From NCBI GenBank assembly GCA_029222685.1, contig JARHVB010000014.1:1-64000 (forward strand): a stretch of DNA of 64,000 bases. The letters are read 5' to 3'. This document shows, one piece after another, positions 1 through 9,165 of this stretch. Within the stretch, counting starts at the first letter, position 1. Every line of letters starts with the position of its first letter. The translations under genes and the position numbers were made by a program. The stretch comes from Terripilifer ovatus. Lineage in GTDB: Bacteria > Pseudomonadota > Alphaproteobacteria > Rhizobiales > Beijerinckiaceae. The notes under the pieces were generated by a model, which searched no databases, had not been told where the DNA came from, and saw only the letters and a program-made list of their open reading frames with translations.

Positions 1-151
1 GCCCTTCTTCAACCCTATGACCACAAGACTCCGATGCCAATGAATTGAAGCACCCAATCAATCCGCCTCTTCTTGACACACCCCCCATACAAGGATGAGG
101 GCTCCTGCTGGTTTCTCCGTCACCCTGTTATTGTAGCAAGTTGCCAGACGA

Positions 152-1018
152 TCAAAACCGCGGGCGCTCGTTGCCCGACACCGTCGTGCGCAGCATCAGC
201 CGGCGCTCGTTGTCCGGAAAATCGGTGCGGGCGTGGGATGAGCAGCGGTTGTCCCAGACGATCAGGTCGCCGACCTGCCATTTGTGCGTATAGACGAATT
301 CCGGCCGCTCCGCGTGATCGAAGACGCGGTTGAGGATCGGCATAGCCTCGTCGTCGTCCATGTCCTCGAGACCCACGGTCATCAGCCGGTTGACGTAGAG
401 CGACTTGCGGCCCGTCTCCTCATGGGTGCGCACCGCCGGATGCGTATGCGCGGCAAAAGCTTCCGTGCCTTTGCCGTCGCCCTTCTGGGTCGAGCCGTAA
501 TTGTAGTGATGCTTGGCGCGGCGGCCTTCGAGTTTCGCCTTGAGGTCGGGATCGAGAGAATCCCACGCCGCATAGCCGCTGGCGAACAAGGTGTCGCCGC
601 CGCGCGAGGGAATCTCGATCGAATAGAGAAAGGTCGCCTTGTCGGGAATTTCGGCATGGATCATGTCGTGATGGAACATCATCTCGCCGTCCGGCAGCGC
701 GTCGATCGGCTCGCCGTTTTCGCGAATGTTCGAGATCAGCATGATGTTCGGCAGCAACCGGTTGAAGCCCGGCGGGAAATATTTCGGCGGCCGGCGGATG
801 TGGCCGAGCTCGCCGAAGGTCTTGCTGACTCTCAGATGATCCTCCTGCGAAAGTCTCTGGCCGCGAAAGACCAGAACGATGTGATCGAGCCACGCCTGAT
901 AGATCGCCTTGGTTGTCGCTTCGTCCTGCGGTTTCGACAGATCGAGGCCACGGATTTCAGCGCCGATGTGCGCGCTGAGCGGCACGATTTCGAGGAGATT
1001 GCGGGGGACGACGTTCAT
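152..1018 (-). CDS. TauD/TfdA-family 2-oxoglutarate-dependent dioxygenase
   Basis: A 288-residue Fe(II)/2-oxoglutarate dioxygenase. The iron triad is visible as H116-x-D118 (in MFHHDMIHAE) and distal H262 (in NRCSSHART). R273 sits 11 residues after the distal His, as expected for the 2-oxoglutarate carboxylate anchor. Family members hydroxylate small acids such as taurine, sulfonates or aryloxyacetates; the substrate cannot be read here. An in-frame ATG lies 31 codons upstream, but its extra residues do not resemble the family, so the start at MNVVPRNL is preferred. It is divergent from the D-2-hydroxyacid dehydrogenase. The family is certain, the substrate is unknown. Confidence 0.9.
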   Translation of the reverse strand: MNVVPRNLLEIVPLSAHIGAEIRGLDLSKPQDEATTKAIYQAWLDHIVLVFRGQRLSQEDHLRVSKTFGELGHIRRPPKYFPPGFNRLLPNIMLISNIRENGEPIDALPDGEMMFHHDMIHAEIPDKATFLYSIEIPSRGGDTLFASGYAAWDSLDPDLKAKLEGRRAKHHYNYGSTQKGDGKGTEAFAAHTHPAVRTHEETGRKSLYVNRLMTVGLEDMDDDEAMPILNRVFDHAERPEFVYTHKWQVGDLIVWDNRCSSHARTDFPDNERRLMLRTTVSGNERPRF

Positions 1019-1184
1019 CTTCTGCTCCGGCGTTTCCTGATCGTTTTTTAGCCCATACAAGCGCTTTGGAGCAAAATACAGGATTTCCGGCGACGGGCGC
1101 AAGCTTGGCATCCCTTGACCCTCCTGCCTGCCTCCAGCAAAGTCAGATCAAGGCCGAAACGTCCAACGTTGCCAAGGGGGAACC

Positions 1185-2249
1185 ATGTCCAAGCCGAAAG
1201 TCTTGATCCACGCGCCGCGCGAAGAGCCGGACGAGGTTCTCAAAACCATCGAGAACGCCGGCTACGATATCGCCTTCGGCGACAAGGCCTGGCAACTGCC
1301 GCGCGGCGAGCATGAAGACGCGCTGACCGAAGCCGCCCGCGACGCGGTGGCGATGATGGGCACGTCGATCCGTCATACGCCGATTTCGCGCCGCGTCATG
1401 GAGGCTTCGCAGCGCCTGCGCATCGTCGCGAAATACACGGTCGGCGTCGACGATGTGGATACGGATGCGGCGACCGATCTCGGCATCCTGGTCTGCCATG
1501 CGCCGACCGAGGCCAATTGCTTCGGTGTCGCCGAAACCGCCGTCATGATGATCCTCGCCAGCCTGAAGAAGGCGACGGAGCGCGACGCCGCGGTGCGCGC
1601 CGGCAAGTGGCGCGAACCGCACCTGGGCACAACCTTCCTCGGCGCGCGCTCGGACGGCTACGCCGGCATCACCATCGGCCTTGTCGGGCTCGGCCGCATC
1701 GCGACGCGGGTGGCGCAATTGCTGGCGCCCTGGCGCGTGCGGCTGATCGCTTATGACCCATATATCCCGCCGGCCGACTTCCTGCTCGCCGGCGCGAAAA
1801 GCGTCAGCTACGAAACCCTGCTGCGCGAGGCCGACGTGGTGTCCTTCCATGTGGTACTGACCAAGGAAACCCGCTTCATGCTGCGCGACGAGCAGATCAG
1901 GCTGATGAAGCCCAACGCCATCATCGTCAACACCGCGCGCGGCAAGGTGATCGAGGAAGCGGCCGTGGCGCGCGCCATCGCCGAAGGCCGGCTGCGCGGA
2001 GCGGCGATCGACGCGTTCGAGGAAGAGCCGCTGCCGATGGATTCGCCCCTGCGCCAGCTCGGCACGAAAGTGCTGCTGTCGCCGCATTCGGCCTCGTTCA
2101 ACGAAGACGGCGAACTGCGTCCCGGCATCCAATGGGCGCTGCGCTCGGTGATGACGGCGCTCGCCGGCGGCATCCCCGACAATGTCTACAACAAGGACGT
2201 CATTCCGCGCTGGAAGGAACGCTTCGGCGGCGCTGCCGTCATCGGCTGA
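1185..2249 (+). CDS. D-isomer-specific 2-hydroxyacid dehydrogenase
   Basis: A 354-residue NAD(P)-dependent dehydrogenase of the SerA/LdhA/GyaR family. The Rossmann motif GLGRIA is at residues 168-173 with an acidic residue (D191) at the end of beta-2, which favours NAD. The catalytic set is R252 (NTARG), a Glu near 280 (FEEEP) and H301 (SPHSA). The start is well supported by an AAGGGGG ribosome site just upstream. It is divergent from the TauD-type gene and 209 bp upstream of a Liv-type receptor, so it may reduce a 2-oxoacid made in the same pathway. The exact substrate is unknown. Confidence 0.9.
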   Translation: MSKPKVLIHAPREEPDEVLKTIENAGYDIAFGDKAWQLPRGEHEDALTEAARDAVAMMGTSIRHTPISRRVMEASQRLRIVAKYTVGVDDVDTDAATDLGILVCHAPTEANCFGVAETAVMMILASLKKATERDAAVRAGKWREPHLGTTFLGARSDGYAGITIGLVGLGRIATRVAQLLAPWRVRLIAYDPYIPPADFLLAGAKSVSYETLLREADVVSFHVVLTKETRFMLRDEQIRLMKPNAIIVNTARGKVIEEAAVARAIAEGRLRGAAIDAFEEEPLPMDSPLRQLGTKVLLSPHSASFNEDGELRPGIQWALRSVMTALAGGIPDNVYNKDVIPRWKERFGGAAVIG

Positions 2250-2458
2250 ACTTTGGAGCACCGGGCGTCAACTGGTTGAGCCTCGAGGACGGGCGGCCTC
2301 CCTCCCGGCTGCGCCGTTGCATGCCCGGCGTTCAATCAATCGCCGGATAATCGAGTAGTCTGTACGGCGCGCATCCGGCAGGATAATCAGTGGCGTACAT
2401 ATCAATTTGCGGCTTCGATCCATCCGTTGAATGGGAGCGCCGGAGAGGGAGGAATAAG

Positions 2459-3637
2459 ATGAAGCGTCTTGTCGCGAGTGCTGCTGCGGGGTTGGGGGCG
2501 TTGGCGCTTCTCTGTTTTACCGCCCAGGCCCAGGAGAAGGTGAAAATCGGCATTGTCGGCCATTTTTCCGGGCCGTTCACCGCGTCCGGAAAGCAGTTCC
2601 GGGAAGGGATCGAGGCCTTCACGTCGCTCAATGGCACCAAGTTCGGCGGGCGTGAGATCGAACTTGTCTATCGCGACGTCGGTGGCGCCAATCCGGCGGC
2701 TGCCCGCCAGGCGATCCAAGAACTCATCGTGCGCGAGAAGGTCGCCATGCTCGGCGGTTTCTACCTGACGCCCGATGCACTGTCCGCGATCCCGATCGTC
2801 AATGAAACCAAGACGCCCATGGTCGTCTTCAATGCCGGCGGCCGTGGTATTCTCAGCCAGTCCGACTACGTGGTTCGGGTCGGCGGCACTCTGTACCAGA
2901 CGTCGTCCTCCGCCGCGGAATGGGCCTACAAGAACGGCGCCAGGCGCGCCTATATCGCGGTCAGCGACTATACGCCCGGCCATGACTCACAGGAAGCCTT
3001 CCGCGAACGCTTCAAGAGCCTGGGCGGTGAAGTCGTCGGCGAAGACCGGATGGCGCTCAACACCGTCGATTACGCGCCTTTCGTCGAGAGACTCGCCGGC
3101 GCCAAGCCCGACGTTGTCTTCGCCTTCCTTCCCAACGGTGCCCCGGCGGGATCCTATCTGCGCGGCATGACGGCTCGAAACCTCATGAAGGATGGAATGA
3201 AATTTATCGGCCTCGGCGTGCCGGATGATCCGGATATTCCGGCGCTCGGCGACCTTGCGCTCGGTCTCTACAGCTCGCTCTACTACACCTCGACGGTCGA
3301 CAATCCCGAGAACAAGGCCTTCGTTGCGGAAATCCGCAAGAAGCTCGGCGCCGACGCGCTCACCGTGTTCACGCAGGCGCAGGCCTTCGACGGCATGACC
3401 TTGATCCGCAAGATGCTCGAAGCCCAGGCCGGCAAGCCGCTCGATGGCGCGGCTTCCATCAACGCCGTCAAGGGCTTTTCCTGGAAGGGACCGCAGGGAC
3501 CCATGACCATCGATCCCGCAACGCGGCAGGCGATCCAGAACGTGTACATCCGTCGTGCCGAGCGAGTCGACAACCGCGTGGTCAACGTCGTGGTCGATAC
3601 GTTCACGGGCGTGCGCCCGCAGCCGACTGGCAACTGA
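2459..3637 (+). CDS. Liv-type ABC transporter substrate-binding protein
   Basis: A 392-residue periplasmic receptor of the branched-chain amino acid (type I, Peripla_BP_6) family. The N-terminus MKRLVASAAAGLGALALLC followed by AQAQ is a clear signal peptide. The mature part opens with EKVKIGIVGHFSGPFT, typical for the family. The start was chosen at the ATG with GGGAGG eight bases upstream; the upstream in-frame ATG would bury the signal peptide. The matching LivHMGF genes lie 2-5 kb downstream on the other strand. Liv-type receptors often bind aromatic acids or other carboxylates, and the neighbourhood suggests such a ligand. A short inverted repeat (TCAAC-TG-GTTGA, 2268-2279) lies in the upstream gap and may be an operator. 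Confidence 0.88.
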   Translation: MKRLVASAAAGLGALALLCFTAQAQEKVKIGIVGHFSGPFTASGKQFREGIEAFTSLNGTKFGGREIELVYRDVGGANPAAARQAIQELIVREKVAMLGGFYLTPDALSAIPIVNETKTPMVVFNAGGRGILSQSDYVVRVGGTLYQTSSSAAEWAYKNGARRAYIAVSDYTPGHDSQEAFRERFKSLGGEVVGEDRMALNTVDYAPFVERLAGAKPDVVFAFLPNGAPAGSYLRGMTARNLMKDGMKFIGLGVPDDPDIPALGDLALGLYSSLYYTSTVDNPENKAFVAEIRKKLGADALTVFTQAQAFDGMTLIRKMLEAQAGKPLDGAASINAVKGFSWKGPQGPMTIDPATRQAIQNVYIRRAERVDNRVVNVVVDTFTGVRPQPTGN

Positions 3638-3670
3638 AGGCCGCAACCGGCGAACCCGCATGCGCAGACT

Positions 3671-3695
3671 GCCGGGCCTGCAAGGCCGGCCCGGC
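3671..3695 (+). other. GC-rich hairpin between receptor gene and aldolase gene
   Basis: GCCGGGCC (3671-3678) and GGCCCGGC (3688-3695) form a perfect 8-bp stem 34 bases after the receptor stop codon. There is no U-tract, so it is not a classic terminator. It could stabilise the receptor message or attenuate read-through into the aldolase gene. Confidence 0.35.
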
Positions 3696-3717
3696 CCAAC
3701 CGATGATGTGAGGCAAC

Positions 3718-4698
3718 ATGAAAGCCAGCGATCTCAAAGGCCTGTTCGCCATCATTCCGACACCGGCGACGCCCGATGCCAACAAGCTCGGCGCGCTCAA
3801 TACGGTGGCGCTCGATGAGACCGAACGGCTCGTGTCGAGCCTGATCCGCGACGGCGCCAGCGGCCTGATCATCCTCGGCACGACCGGCGAATGCGCGACG
3901 CTCTCCAATGCTGACTACCGCACCTTCGTCGACTGCATCTGCAAGACGGTGGCGCGGCGCATCCCGGTGTTTGCCGGTGCGACGGCGCTGGGCGGGCATG
4001 AGGTCCATGCGCGCCTGACGTTCGTGCAGCAGCAGGGCGCTGACGGTACCCTGCTCGGCCTGCCGATGTGGCAGCCGTGCACGACCGACATGGCGGTCAA
4101 GTACTATTCGGAGGTCGCCGAAGCCTTTCCGCGGCTGCCGGTGATGGTCTACGCCAACGCCAGGGCATTCCGGTTCGCCTTTCCAACGGAGTTCTGGGAG
4201 CGGATTTCGACATTGGCGCCCACCGTCATCGCGGCCAAGTCATCGCATTCGCGCAACCTGCAGGCCAACCAGACGGCGACGGGCAACCGCATCCATTTCA
4301 TGCCGCCGGACATGATCGTCGCCGACTTCGCCAAACTGTCGCCTGCCACCACGACGGCATGCTGGGCGACGGCGGCGGCGATGGGCCCCGAGCCTTGTGT
4401 CTCGATCATCGACGCCGTTCTCAGTGGCGATGCCGAACGCAGCCGCTTTCTCTCGGACCGGATCGCCTGGGCCAACAAGCCGCTTGAAACGATCCTCGAA
4501 GATCCGGAAGTCTTTGCCAGCTACAACATCCAGGTCGAGAAGACGCGGATCGCCGAAGCTGGCTATTGCGTGCCAGGGCCGTCGCGGCCGCCGTACGATG
4601 TCTTCCCCGACAAGTTCCGGGAGCCGTCCGTCGAATGCGGCCGGCGCTGGCGCGAACTGCGCGCGGAACTCCGCGCGCCGGCCATTGCTGCCAAGTGA
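3718..4698 (+). CDS. DHDPS/NAL-superfamily hydratase-aldolase, NahE/PhdJ-like
   Basis: A 326-residue class I aldolase. Schiff-base K174 (VIAAKSS), Y145 (VYANARAF) and the pyruvate-binding GTTGE loop (54-58) are in place. Its pattern matches, from memory, trans-o-hydroxybenzylidenepyruvate hydratase-aldolase (NahE) and 2'-carboxybenzalpyruvate hydratase-aldolase (PhdJ) better than DapA: MPTP-like start, TLDET-like segment, G-x-PMW at 114-118, YANxxAF, and a C-terminal SxYNIxxEKxR...PxRPPY block. Those enzymes hydrate and cleave an arylidene-pyruvate to an aromatic aldehyde and pyruvate in the cytoplasm. The gene is 80 bp behind the receptor on the same strand, so probably co-transcribed. The family assignment is firm; the aromatic substrate is inferred. 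Confidence 0.82.
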   Translation: MKASDLKGLFAIIPTPATPDANKLGALNTVALDETERLVSSLIRDGASGLIILGTTGECATLSNADYRTFVDCICKTVARRIPVFAGATALGGHEVHARLTFVQQQGADGTLLGLPMWQPCTTDMAVKYYSEVAEAFPRLPVMVYANARAFRFAFPTEFWERISTLAPTVIAAKSSHSRNLQANQTATGNRIHFMPPDMIVADFAKLSPATTTACWATAAAMGPEPCVSIIDAVLSGDAERSRFLSDRIAWANKPLETILEDPEVFASYNIQVEKTRIAEAGYCVPGPSRPPYDVFPDKFREPSVECGRRWRELRAELRAPAIAAK

Positions 4699-4716
4699 CG
4701 AACAAGCCGGCGGCGC

Positions 4717-5487
4717 TCAGGTGAACAGATTGCCGCCGCTGATGTGCATGGTCTGACCGGTGATCCACTTGGATTCCTCGGACAGAAAGAAGCAGGCGGC
4801 CGGCGCAATGTCGTCAGGTCGTCCGATGCGTCCGAGCGGATTGCGCTTCGCCCACTGCTCCTTGAAAGAGTCCGGCAGAAACCCCTCGATCATCGGTGTT
4901 TCGACGACACCGGGCGCAAGATTGTTGCAGCGAATTCCCTCGGGGCCGAGCTCGAGCGCCAAAGTCCTGGTCAGTCCCTGGATGCCGGCCTTCGAGGCCA
5001 CGTAAGCGACGCCGCCTGGCTGTCCCGATATGGCGAGCCCGGATGAGATCAGCACGATAGACCCGCCGCCCGACTGCCGCATGGCGCGCACGGCTGCCTG
5101 CGCACACAGGAAGCTGCCGGTGAGGTTGATGCCGATGACCATGTTCCAGGCCTCGAGCGGATATTCGGTGAAGGGCGCATTCCTGACCACGCCGGCAGCA
5201 CAGACGATGCCGTCGAGACCGCCGAGTTTGCCGACAAGCTCGGATGTCGAGGCCTGCACATTGTCCGGATCGAGAACATCGACGGTCGCGGTGAAAACCT
5301 TCGACGCCAGCGCGCCAAGTTCCTTCACCGCCGCTTCGAGCGAACTCTGGTCGCGGTCCATCAGGCCGATGCTTGCGCCTTCGGCGAGAGCCGTGGCGGC
5401 GATCATGCGGCCGATGCCGCCGGCGCCGCCGGTGATGATAATGCGCTTGCCGTCGAGACGAGTCGAATTGGCCACTGTGCTTGTCAT
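4717..5487 (-). CDS. SDR-family oxidoreductase
   Basis: A 256-residue classical short-chain dehydrogenase/reductase. The cofactor motif GGAGGIG is at 20-26, NAG appears as CAAG at 96-99, catalytic Ser is at 148/149, and Y162-x3-K166 is in YVASK. The length and the C-terminal TMHISGGN are typical of FabG-like members. It converges with the aldolase gene across only 18 bp and lies 46 bp downstream of livF, so it is probably the last gene of the LivHMGF operon. It may oxidise or reduce a hydroxy/keto intermediate of the same pathway; the substrate is unknown. Confidence 0.88.
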   Translation of the reverse strand: MTSTVANSTRLDGKRIIITGGAGGIGRMIAATALAEGASIGLMDRDQSSLEAAVKELGALASKVFTATVDVLDPDNVQASTSELVGKLGGLDGIVCAAGVVRNAPFTEYPLEAWNMVIGINLTGSFLCAQAAVRAMRQSGGGSIVLISSGLAISGQPGGVAYVASKAGIQGLTRTLALELGPEGIRCNNLAPGVVETPMIEGFLPDSFKEQWAKRNPLGRIGRPDDIAPAACFFLSEESKWITGQTMHISGGNLFT

Positions 5488-5533
5488 GAATGGGCTCCTG
5501 CTCTGAATGTCATGCTGCTATAAGCCGCGGGCG

Positions 5534-6238
5534 TCACGATACGTTGGCATGCAGGCCCATGAGATCGCTGAGCAACGCCTGATTGCCACGCAACTCGTCG
5601 GGACTGGCGGTATGCACGATCTGGCCACGGTCCATGATCACGCAACGGTCGGCCAGTTCCAGCGCGACCTCGACGATCTGTTCGACAAGAACGATGGCCA
5701 GGCTCTTCGAGGACGCGAGCATTTTCAATGAGTCCATGAGCTGCTCGACGATGATCGGCGCCAACCCCTCCGTCGGCTCGTCCATCAGCAGAACTTTGGG
5801 ATTGCCGACCAGGGCGCGACCGATTGCCAGCATCTGCAGCTCGCCGCCCGATAGCTGACGCCCGAGATTCCTGGCGCGCCGGCGCAGGGAGGGAAACAGG
5901 TCCATCACCCGATCCATCGTCCAGTCGCCGCGACGCGCGGCGGCGGACAGGTTTTCCGTGACGGTGAGATTGGGGAATATCTCGCGGCTTTGCGGCACGA
6001 GGCCGAGCCCCGCACGGCAGCGCTCGAAAACCGGCAGGGCTTCAAGTGGCTTGCCGTCAAGCCGTATCGTTCCGGACACGCGCCGGGCGCGGCCGGAGAT
6101 CAGCTCAAGGGTCGTGGTCTTGCCGACGCCGTTGCGGCCGATGATGGAGACGACCTCGCCGGCTGCAAGACGCAGGGAGAGGTCTTCGACGATGGTCGTC
6201 GGCCCCCATCCGCCCGTCAGGTGCTCGACCTCAAGCAT
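5534..6238 (-). CDS. livF: Liv-type ABC transporter ATP-binding protein (LivF-like)
   Basis: A 234-residue ATPase. Walker A is IGRNGVGKTTT, the signature is LSGGELQM, and Walker B is VLLMDEPTEG, all in the short LivF layout. The start at MLEVEHLT was chosen because the longer reading frame adds 39 unrelated residues; this start overlaps the livG stop by 8 bp, typical of translational coupling. Together with LivG it energises import through LivH/LivM on the cytoplasmic face. Confidence 0.92.
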   Translation of the reverse strand: MLEVEHLTGGWGPTTIVEDLSLRLAAGEVVSIIGRNGVGKTTTLELISGRARRVSGTIRLDGKPLEALPVFERCRAGLGLVPQSREIFPNLTVTENLSAAARRGDWTMDRVMDLFPSLRRRARNLGRQLSGGELQMLAIGRALVGNPKVLLMDEPTEGLAPIIVEQLMDSLKMLASSKSLAIVLVEQIVEVALELADRCVIMDRGQIVHTASPDELRGNQALLSDLMGLHANVS

Positions 6239-7004
6239 GGGCGCGGCTCCCGCTGCTGTGCCGCGCACCGAGATAGACGGAGCGCACGAGTTCAGACTCC
6301 AGCACCTCGCGTGGCGTACCCGACAATTCAAGCCGGCCGTCGACAAGCAGGGCAACGGTTGTCGCGAATTCGCGGACGATATGCATATCGTGTTCGATGA
6401 GGAGAATGGCCGTTTCGGCAGGCAACAGTGCGAGACCGTTCAGCACACTTGATATTTCGGACTTCGGCAGGCCGGCGGCCGGCTCGTCGAGCAGCAGCAC
6501 TTTCGGCCGCAAGGCCATGGCGATGGCGATTTCCAGGAGCCGCTGCTCTCCGTAGGACACTTCGGACACGGTCTGGGCCATGCATCCGTCGAGCCCGAAG
6601 GTGGCGGCGATCTCTTCGCCTTCCTCGATGAGGGCCTTCTGCCGCGAGGCGATCAGCCAGGGCTTGCCGCTGATGCCGGCGCGCTCCGACAGGGCCATGA
6701 AAATGTTTTCAAACACGGTGAGCTTGAAAAACAGGTTGCTGATCTGAAAGGTGCGGCCGAGGCCGAGCGCCACACGATCACGCGCCGACATTGAGGTGAC
6801 GTCGATCCCTTGGAGGACGACGCTGCCTGCATCCGGCTTGAGAACACCTGAAAGCTGATGGACCAGCGTCGACTTGCCGGCACCATTGGGTCCGATGAGG
6901 GCATGCCGGGCGCCGCGCTCCAGTTCGAACGACACGTCGTTGGTGACAGCGAGTTCGCCAAACCGCTTGCTCAGGTTACGGACGGAAAGGGCGGCCTCGG
7001 TCAT
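6231..7004 (-). CDS. livG: Liv-type ABC transporter ATP-binding protein (LivG-like)
   Basis: A 257-residue ATPase. Walker A is GPNGAGKST, the signature is the LivG-specific VSYGEQRLLE, and Walker B is VLLLDEPAAG. The start at MTEAALSVRN overlaps the livM stop by 4 bp (ATGA). It is part of the LivH-M-G-F operon. The partner receptor is most likely the one at 2459-3637, the only free Liv receptor nearby. Confidence 0.92.
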   Translation of the reverse strand: MTEAALSVRNLSKRFGELAVTNDVSFELERGARHALIGPNGAGKSTLVHQLSGVLKPDAGSVVLQGIDVTSMSARDRVALGLGRTFQISNLFFKLTVFENIFMALSERAGISGKPWLIASRQKALIEEGEEIAATFGLDGCMAQTVSEVSYGEQRLLEIAIAMALRPKVLLLDEPAAGLPKSEISSVLNGLALLPAETAILLIEHDMHIVREFATTVALLVDGRLELSGTPREVLESELVRSVYLGARHSSGSRAHA

Positions 7005-8002
7005 GCGGACTGCTTCCGCATGAACGTCCGCCGCATCGCATCGATCAGGCCCATCACGCCCCCCCGCGTGAAGAGAACGACGGCCAGCAGCATCGCGCCG
7101 ATGATGAACATCCAATAGAATGGGGCAAACTCGGATGCGACGTTATGAATGAGCATATAAACGATGACGCCGGCAAAAGCGCCGTAGAGCCGGCCCAGGC
7201 CGCCGACCACGAGCATCACGAGGACGCCGGCGGAAACATCGATGGAGAAAACATTGACGTCGACAAAACTGGTCGTCTGCGCTGACAAAGCGCCTGCGGC
7301 CCCTGCAAGCCCGCTGCTGATGGCATAGAGCTCGATCACATGTCGCCGCACCGGCGCACCGATCAGCTGCATCCGGCCGTAGTTTTCGCGAAGTCCCTTG
7401 AGGGCGAGGCCAAACGGCGATGCGACCAGAATGCGGATAGCGACAAAAAACACCAGCAGCCATGCCAGCGCATAGAGGAAGGCCGTGTGCCCATAAACGG
7501 ACCAGCGGAAGACGCCGAAGACGGGCGCCATGGAAAATCCCTGCAGGCCATCATCGCCGCCCGTCAGCCAACTGGCATTCTTGGCGCCTTCATAAGCAAT
7601 GAGGCCAAGCGCCATGGACGTCATGATGCTCGCCATGCCGCGCAGCTCCGCGAGAACGATGCCCAGCAGAGTGCCGACGATCGCGGTGAAGACGGTCGCC
7701 ATCACCAGGCCGGTCAGCGGCTCGCTCCATCCATGTTTCGCCAGCAGCCCGGCCGCATAGGCGCCGGTACCGAAGTACAGTGCATGGCCAAGCGTCACGA
7801 TTCCAGCATAGCCGGTCAGCAGGTCGAGCGACAGGGCAAACAGGATCATGACGATCATGCTGGTGCCGAGCGCAAGGTAGTCGCTCGCCAGGAAGAAGAC
7901 GGCGAGTGCGGCAAGCCAGGGTATCACCTCGACCGGCGAAAATGGCTGCGCCAGGATGCGCGCACCGATGGATGCGCCGGGCGCGGTCGCGTCACGTGGC
8001 AT
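7001..8002 (-). CDS. livM: Liv-type ABC transporter permease (LivM-like)
   Basis: A 333-residue inner-membrane permease with about nine hydrophobic segments and the family block SLDLLTGYAGIVTLGHALYF in the first third. An ATG at 8002 preceded by GAGAGG is preferred over the GTG at 8011. It overlaps the livH stop by 11 bp. It forms the transmembrane channel with LivH. Confidence 0.9.
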   Translation of the reverse strand: MPRDATAPGASIGARILAQPFSPVEVIPWLAALAVFFLASDYLALGTSMIVMILFALSLDLLTGYAGIVTLGHALYFGTGAYAAGLLAKHGWSEPLTGLVMATVFTAIVGTLLGIVLAELRGMASIMTSMALGLIAYEGAKNASWLTGGDDGLQGFSMAPVFGVFRWSVYGHTAFLYALAWLLVFFVAIRILVASPFGLALKGLRENYGRMQLIGAPVRRHVIELYAISSGLAGAAGALSAQTTSFVDVNVFSIDVSAGVLVMLVVGGLGRLYGAFAGVIVYMLIHNVASEFAPFYWMFIIGAMLLAVVLFTRGGVMGLIDAMRRTFMRKQSA

Positions 8003-8855
8003 GGTACACACCTCTCGAGCGCCAGAACATCAGCGCCACCGCCAGGACGTAGACCACATAGGAGCCGATCTGCGGCACGAGCAGGCGGGCCGCCGTATCG
8101 ATGAGCCCAATCGCCAGCGCGATGATCGCGCATTCCATGATACGGCCTTCGCCAGCGAGGCCGACCACGAAAAAGATGATGACGATGTACTTGAATGCGT
8201 ATGTGGGCTCCGGCGGGATCAGCGCGAAGCCGACGGCCCCGCCAAGCGCAGCGAGCGCGGCCCCCAATGCGAAGGCGTAGGAGAAGATGCGTGACACGTC
8301 GATGCCGATGGCCTCCGCCATGGAGCGGTTGTCGACGGCGGCACGCAGATGCACCCCAAACTGCGTGCGATTGAGCAGAAGCCATAATCCGGCAATGGTT
8401 GCGACGCCGACGAAAATTATGCCGAGGCGGTAGGCCTGGACCTGGACGACATTCAGGTCGACGTTGGCGGACAGCCACGACGGTAGAGGGCTCGAAATCG
8501 GTTCTGGACCATAGATCGCGGTGAGCGCGGCGATCGATATGAACACAAGGCCGACGGTGAGAACGACATGGTCGAGCTCGGACCGCTCATAAATGGGGCG
8601 ATACAGAAAACGCTCCACCGGAATGCTGATGATGACCGAGACGATAACGGCAAGCAGGGTCGCGAGCGGCATGGCGATGCCGTAATTGTTCATGAAGCCG
8701 ACGGCCAGATAGGCGCCGGTGGCGGCGAATGCGCCGTGGGCCAGGTTAACCACACGCATGACGCCCATCGTGACCGCCAGTCCGACCGAAATGGCGAACA
8801 GGATCATGCCGAATGACGTCCCGTACACCAGGATGAAGGCGGCCTTGGCAAGCAT
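7992..8855 (-). CDS. livH: Liv-type ABC transporter permease (LivH-like)
   Basis: A 287-residue polytopic permease with the LivH hallmark GVMRVVNLAHGAFAATGAY near residues 31-49. An AGGAAGG site precedes the ATG. It is the first gene of the minus-strand livH-livM-livG-livF-SDR operon, reading away from the cupin dioxygenase operon that starts 310 bp further on. Confidence 0.9.
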   Translation of the reverse strand: MLAKAAFILVYGTSFGMILFAISVGLAVTMGVMRVVNLAHGAFAATGAYLAVGFMNNYGIAMPLATLLAVIVSVIISIPVERFLYRPIYERSELDHVVLTVGLVFISIAALTAIYGPEPISSPLPSWLSANVDLNVVQVQAYRLGIIFVGVATIAGLWLLLNRTQFGVHLRAAVDNRSMAEAIGIDVSRIFSYAFALGAALAALGGAVGFALIPPEPTYAFKYIVIIFFVVGLAGEGRIMECAIIALAIGLIDTAARLLVPQIGSYVVYVLAVALMFWRSRGVYHAT

Positions 8856-9165
8856 GCGCCTTCCTAGCTTCTGATCTGCGTCGCGGCAACCGCATGATCG
8901 CTGAGAATTGTCCTCGCCCCCACCGCTCCCCCTGCCCTACCTTATGCGGGCGCCGCTGTGCCTGCTCTTCTGGATATGTCATCCTATGAGGGCGCAGGCG
9001 AGGCCGCAATGCGCTTGTCTCGCCAATGCTTGAACGGTTTTCATTCAACGCGATTTAAGGTTCATCGCTTCACGTGCAATCATTGTGCGTACTCGCCCGT
9101 AGAGCAGCTCACGCCGCTGCGCTAGCTTTCCGGCAAAGCTGAACCTGTCCCAGGGAGGACGATGC
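8856..9165. other. Divergent intergenic region between livH and the cupin gene
   Basis: A 310-bp gap that should hold both promoters. No gene is supported in it. The only dyad noticed is TTGAA-N9-TTCAA at 9030-9048. Confidence 0.5.
9030..9048. promoter_or_regulatory. Candidate operator (TTGAA-N9-TTCAA)
   Basis: Two 5-bp arms separated by 9 bases, in the divergent gap between livH and the cupin dioxygenase. T-N11-A-like dyads of this sort are used by LysR regulators, and a LysR gene ends this cluster. The short arms make chance occurrence possible. Confidence 0.25.

Noticed and set aside
1..151. Possible gene in the first 150 bases
   Set aside because: The short open frame there is Cys/Arg/Pro-rich, continues antisense into the TauD-type gene and has no recognisable start or domain.
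3718..4698. Dihydrodipicolinate synthase (DapA) of lysine synthesis
   Set aside because: The C-terminal EKxR...RPPY block and the PMW motif are those of hydratase-aldolases, the length is about 30 residues greater, and the context is catabolic.
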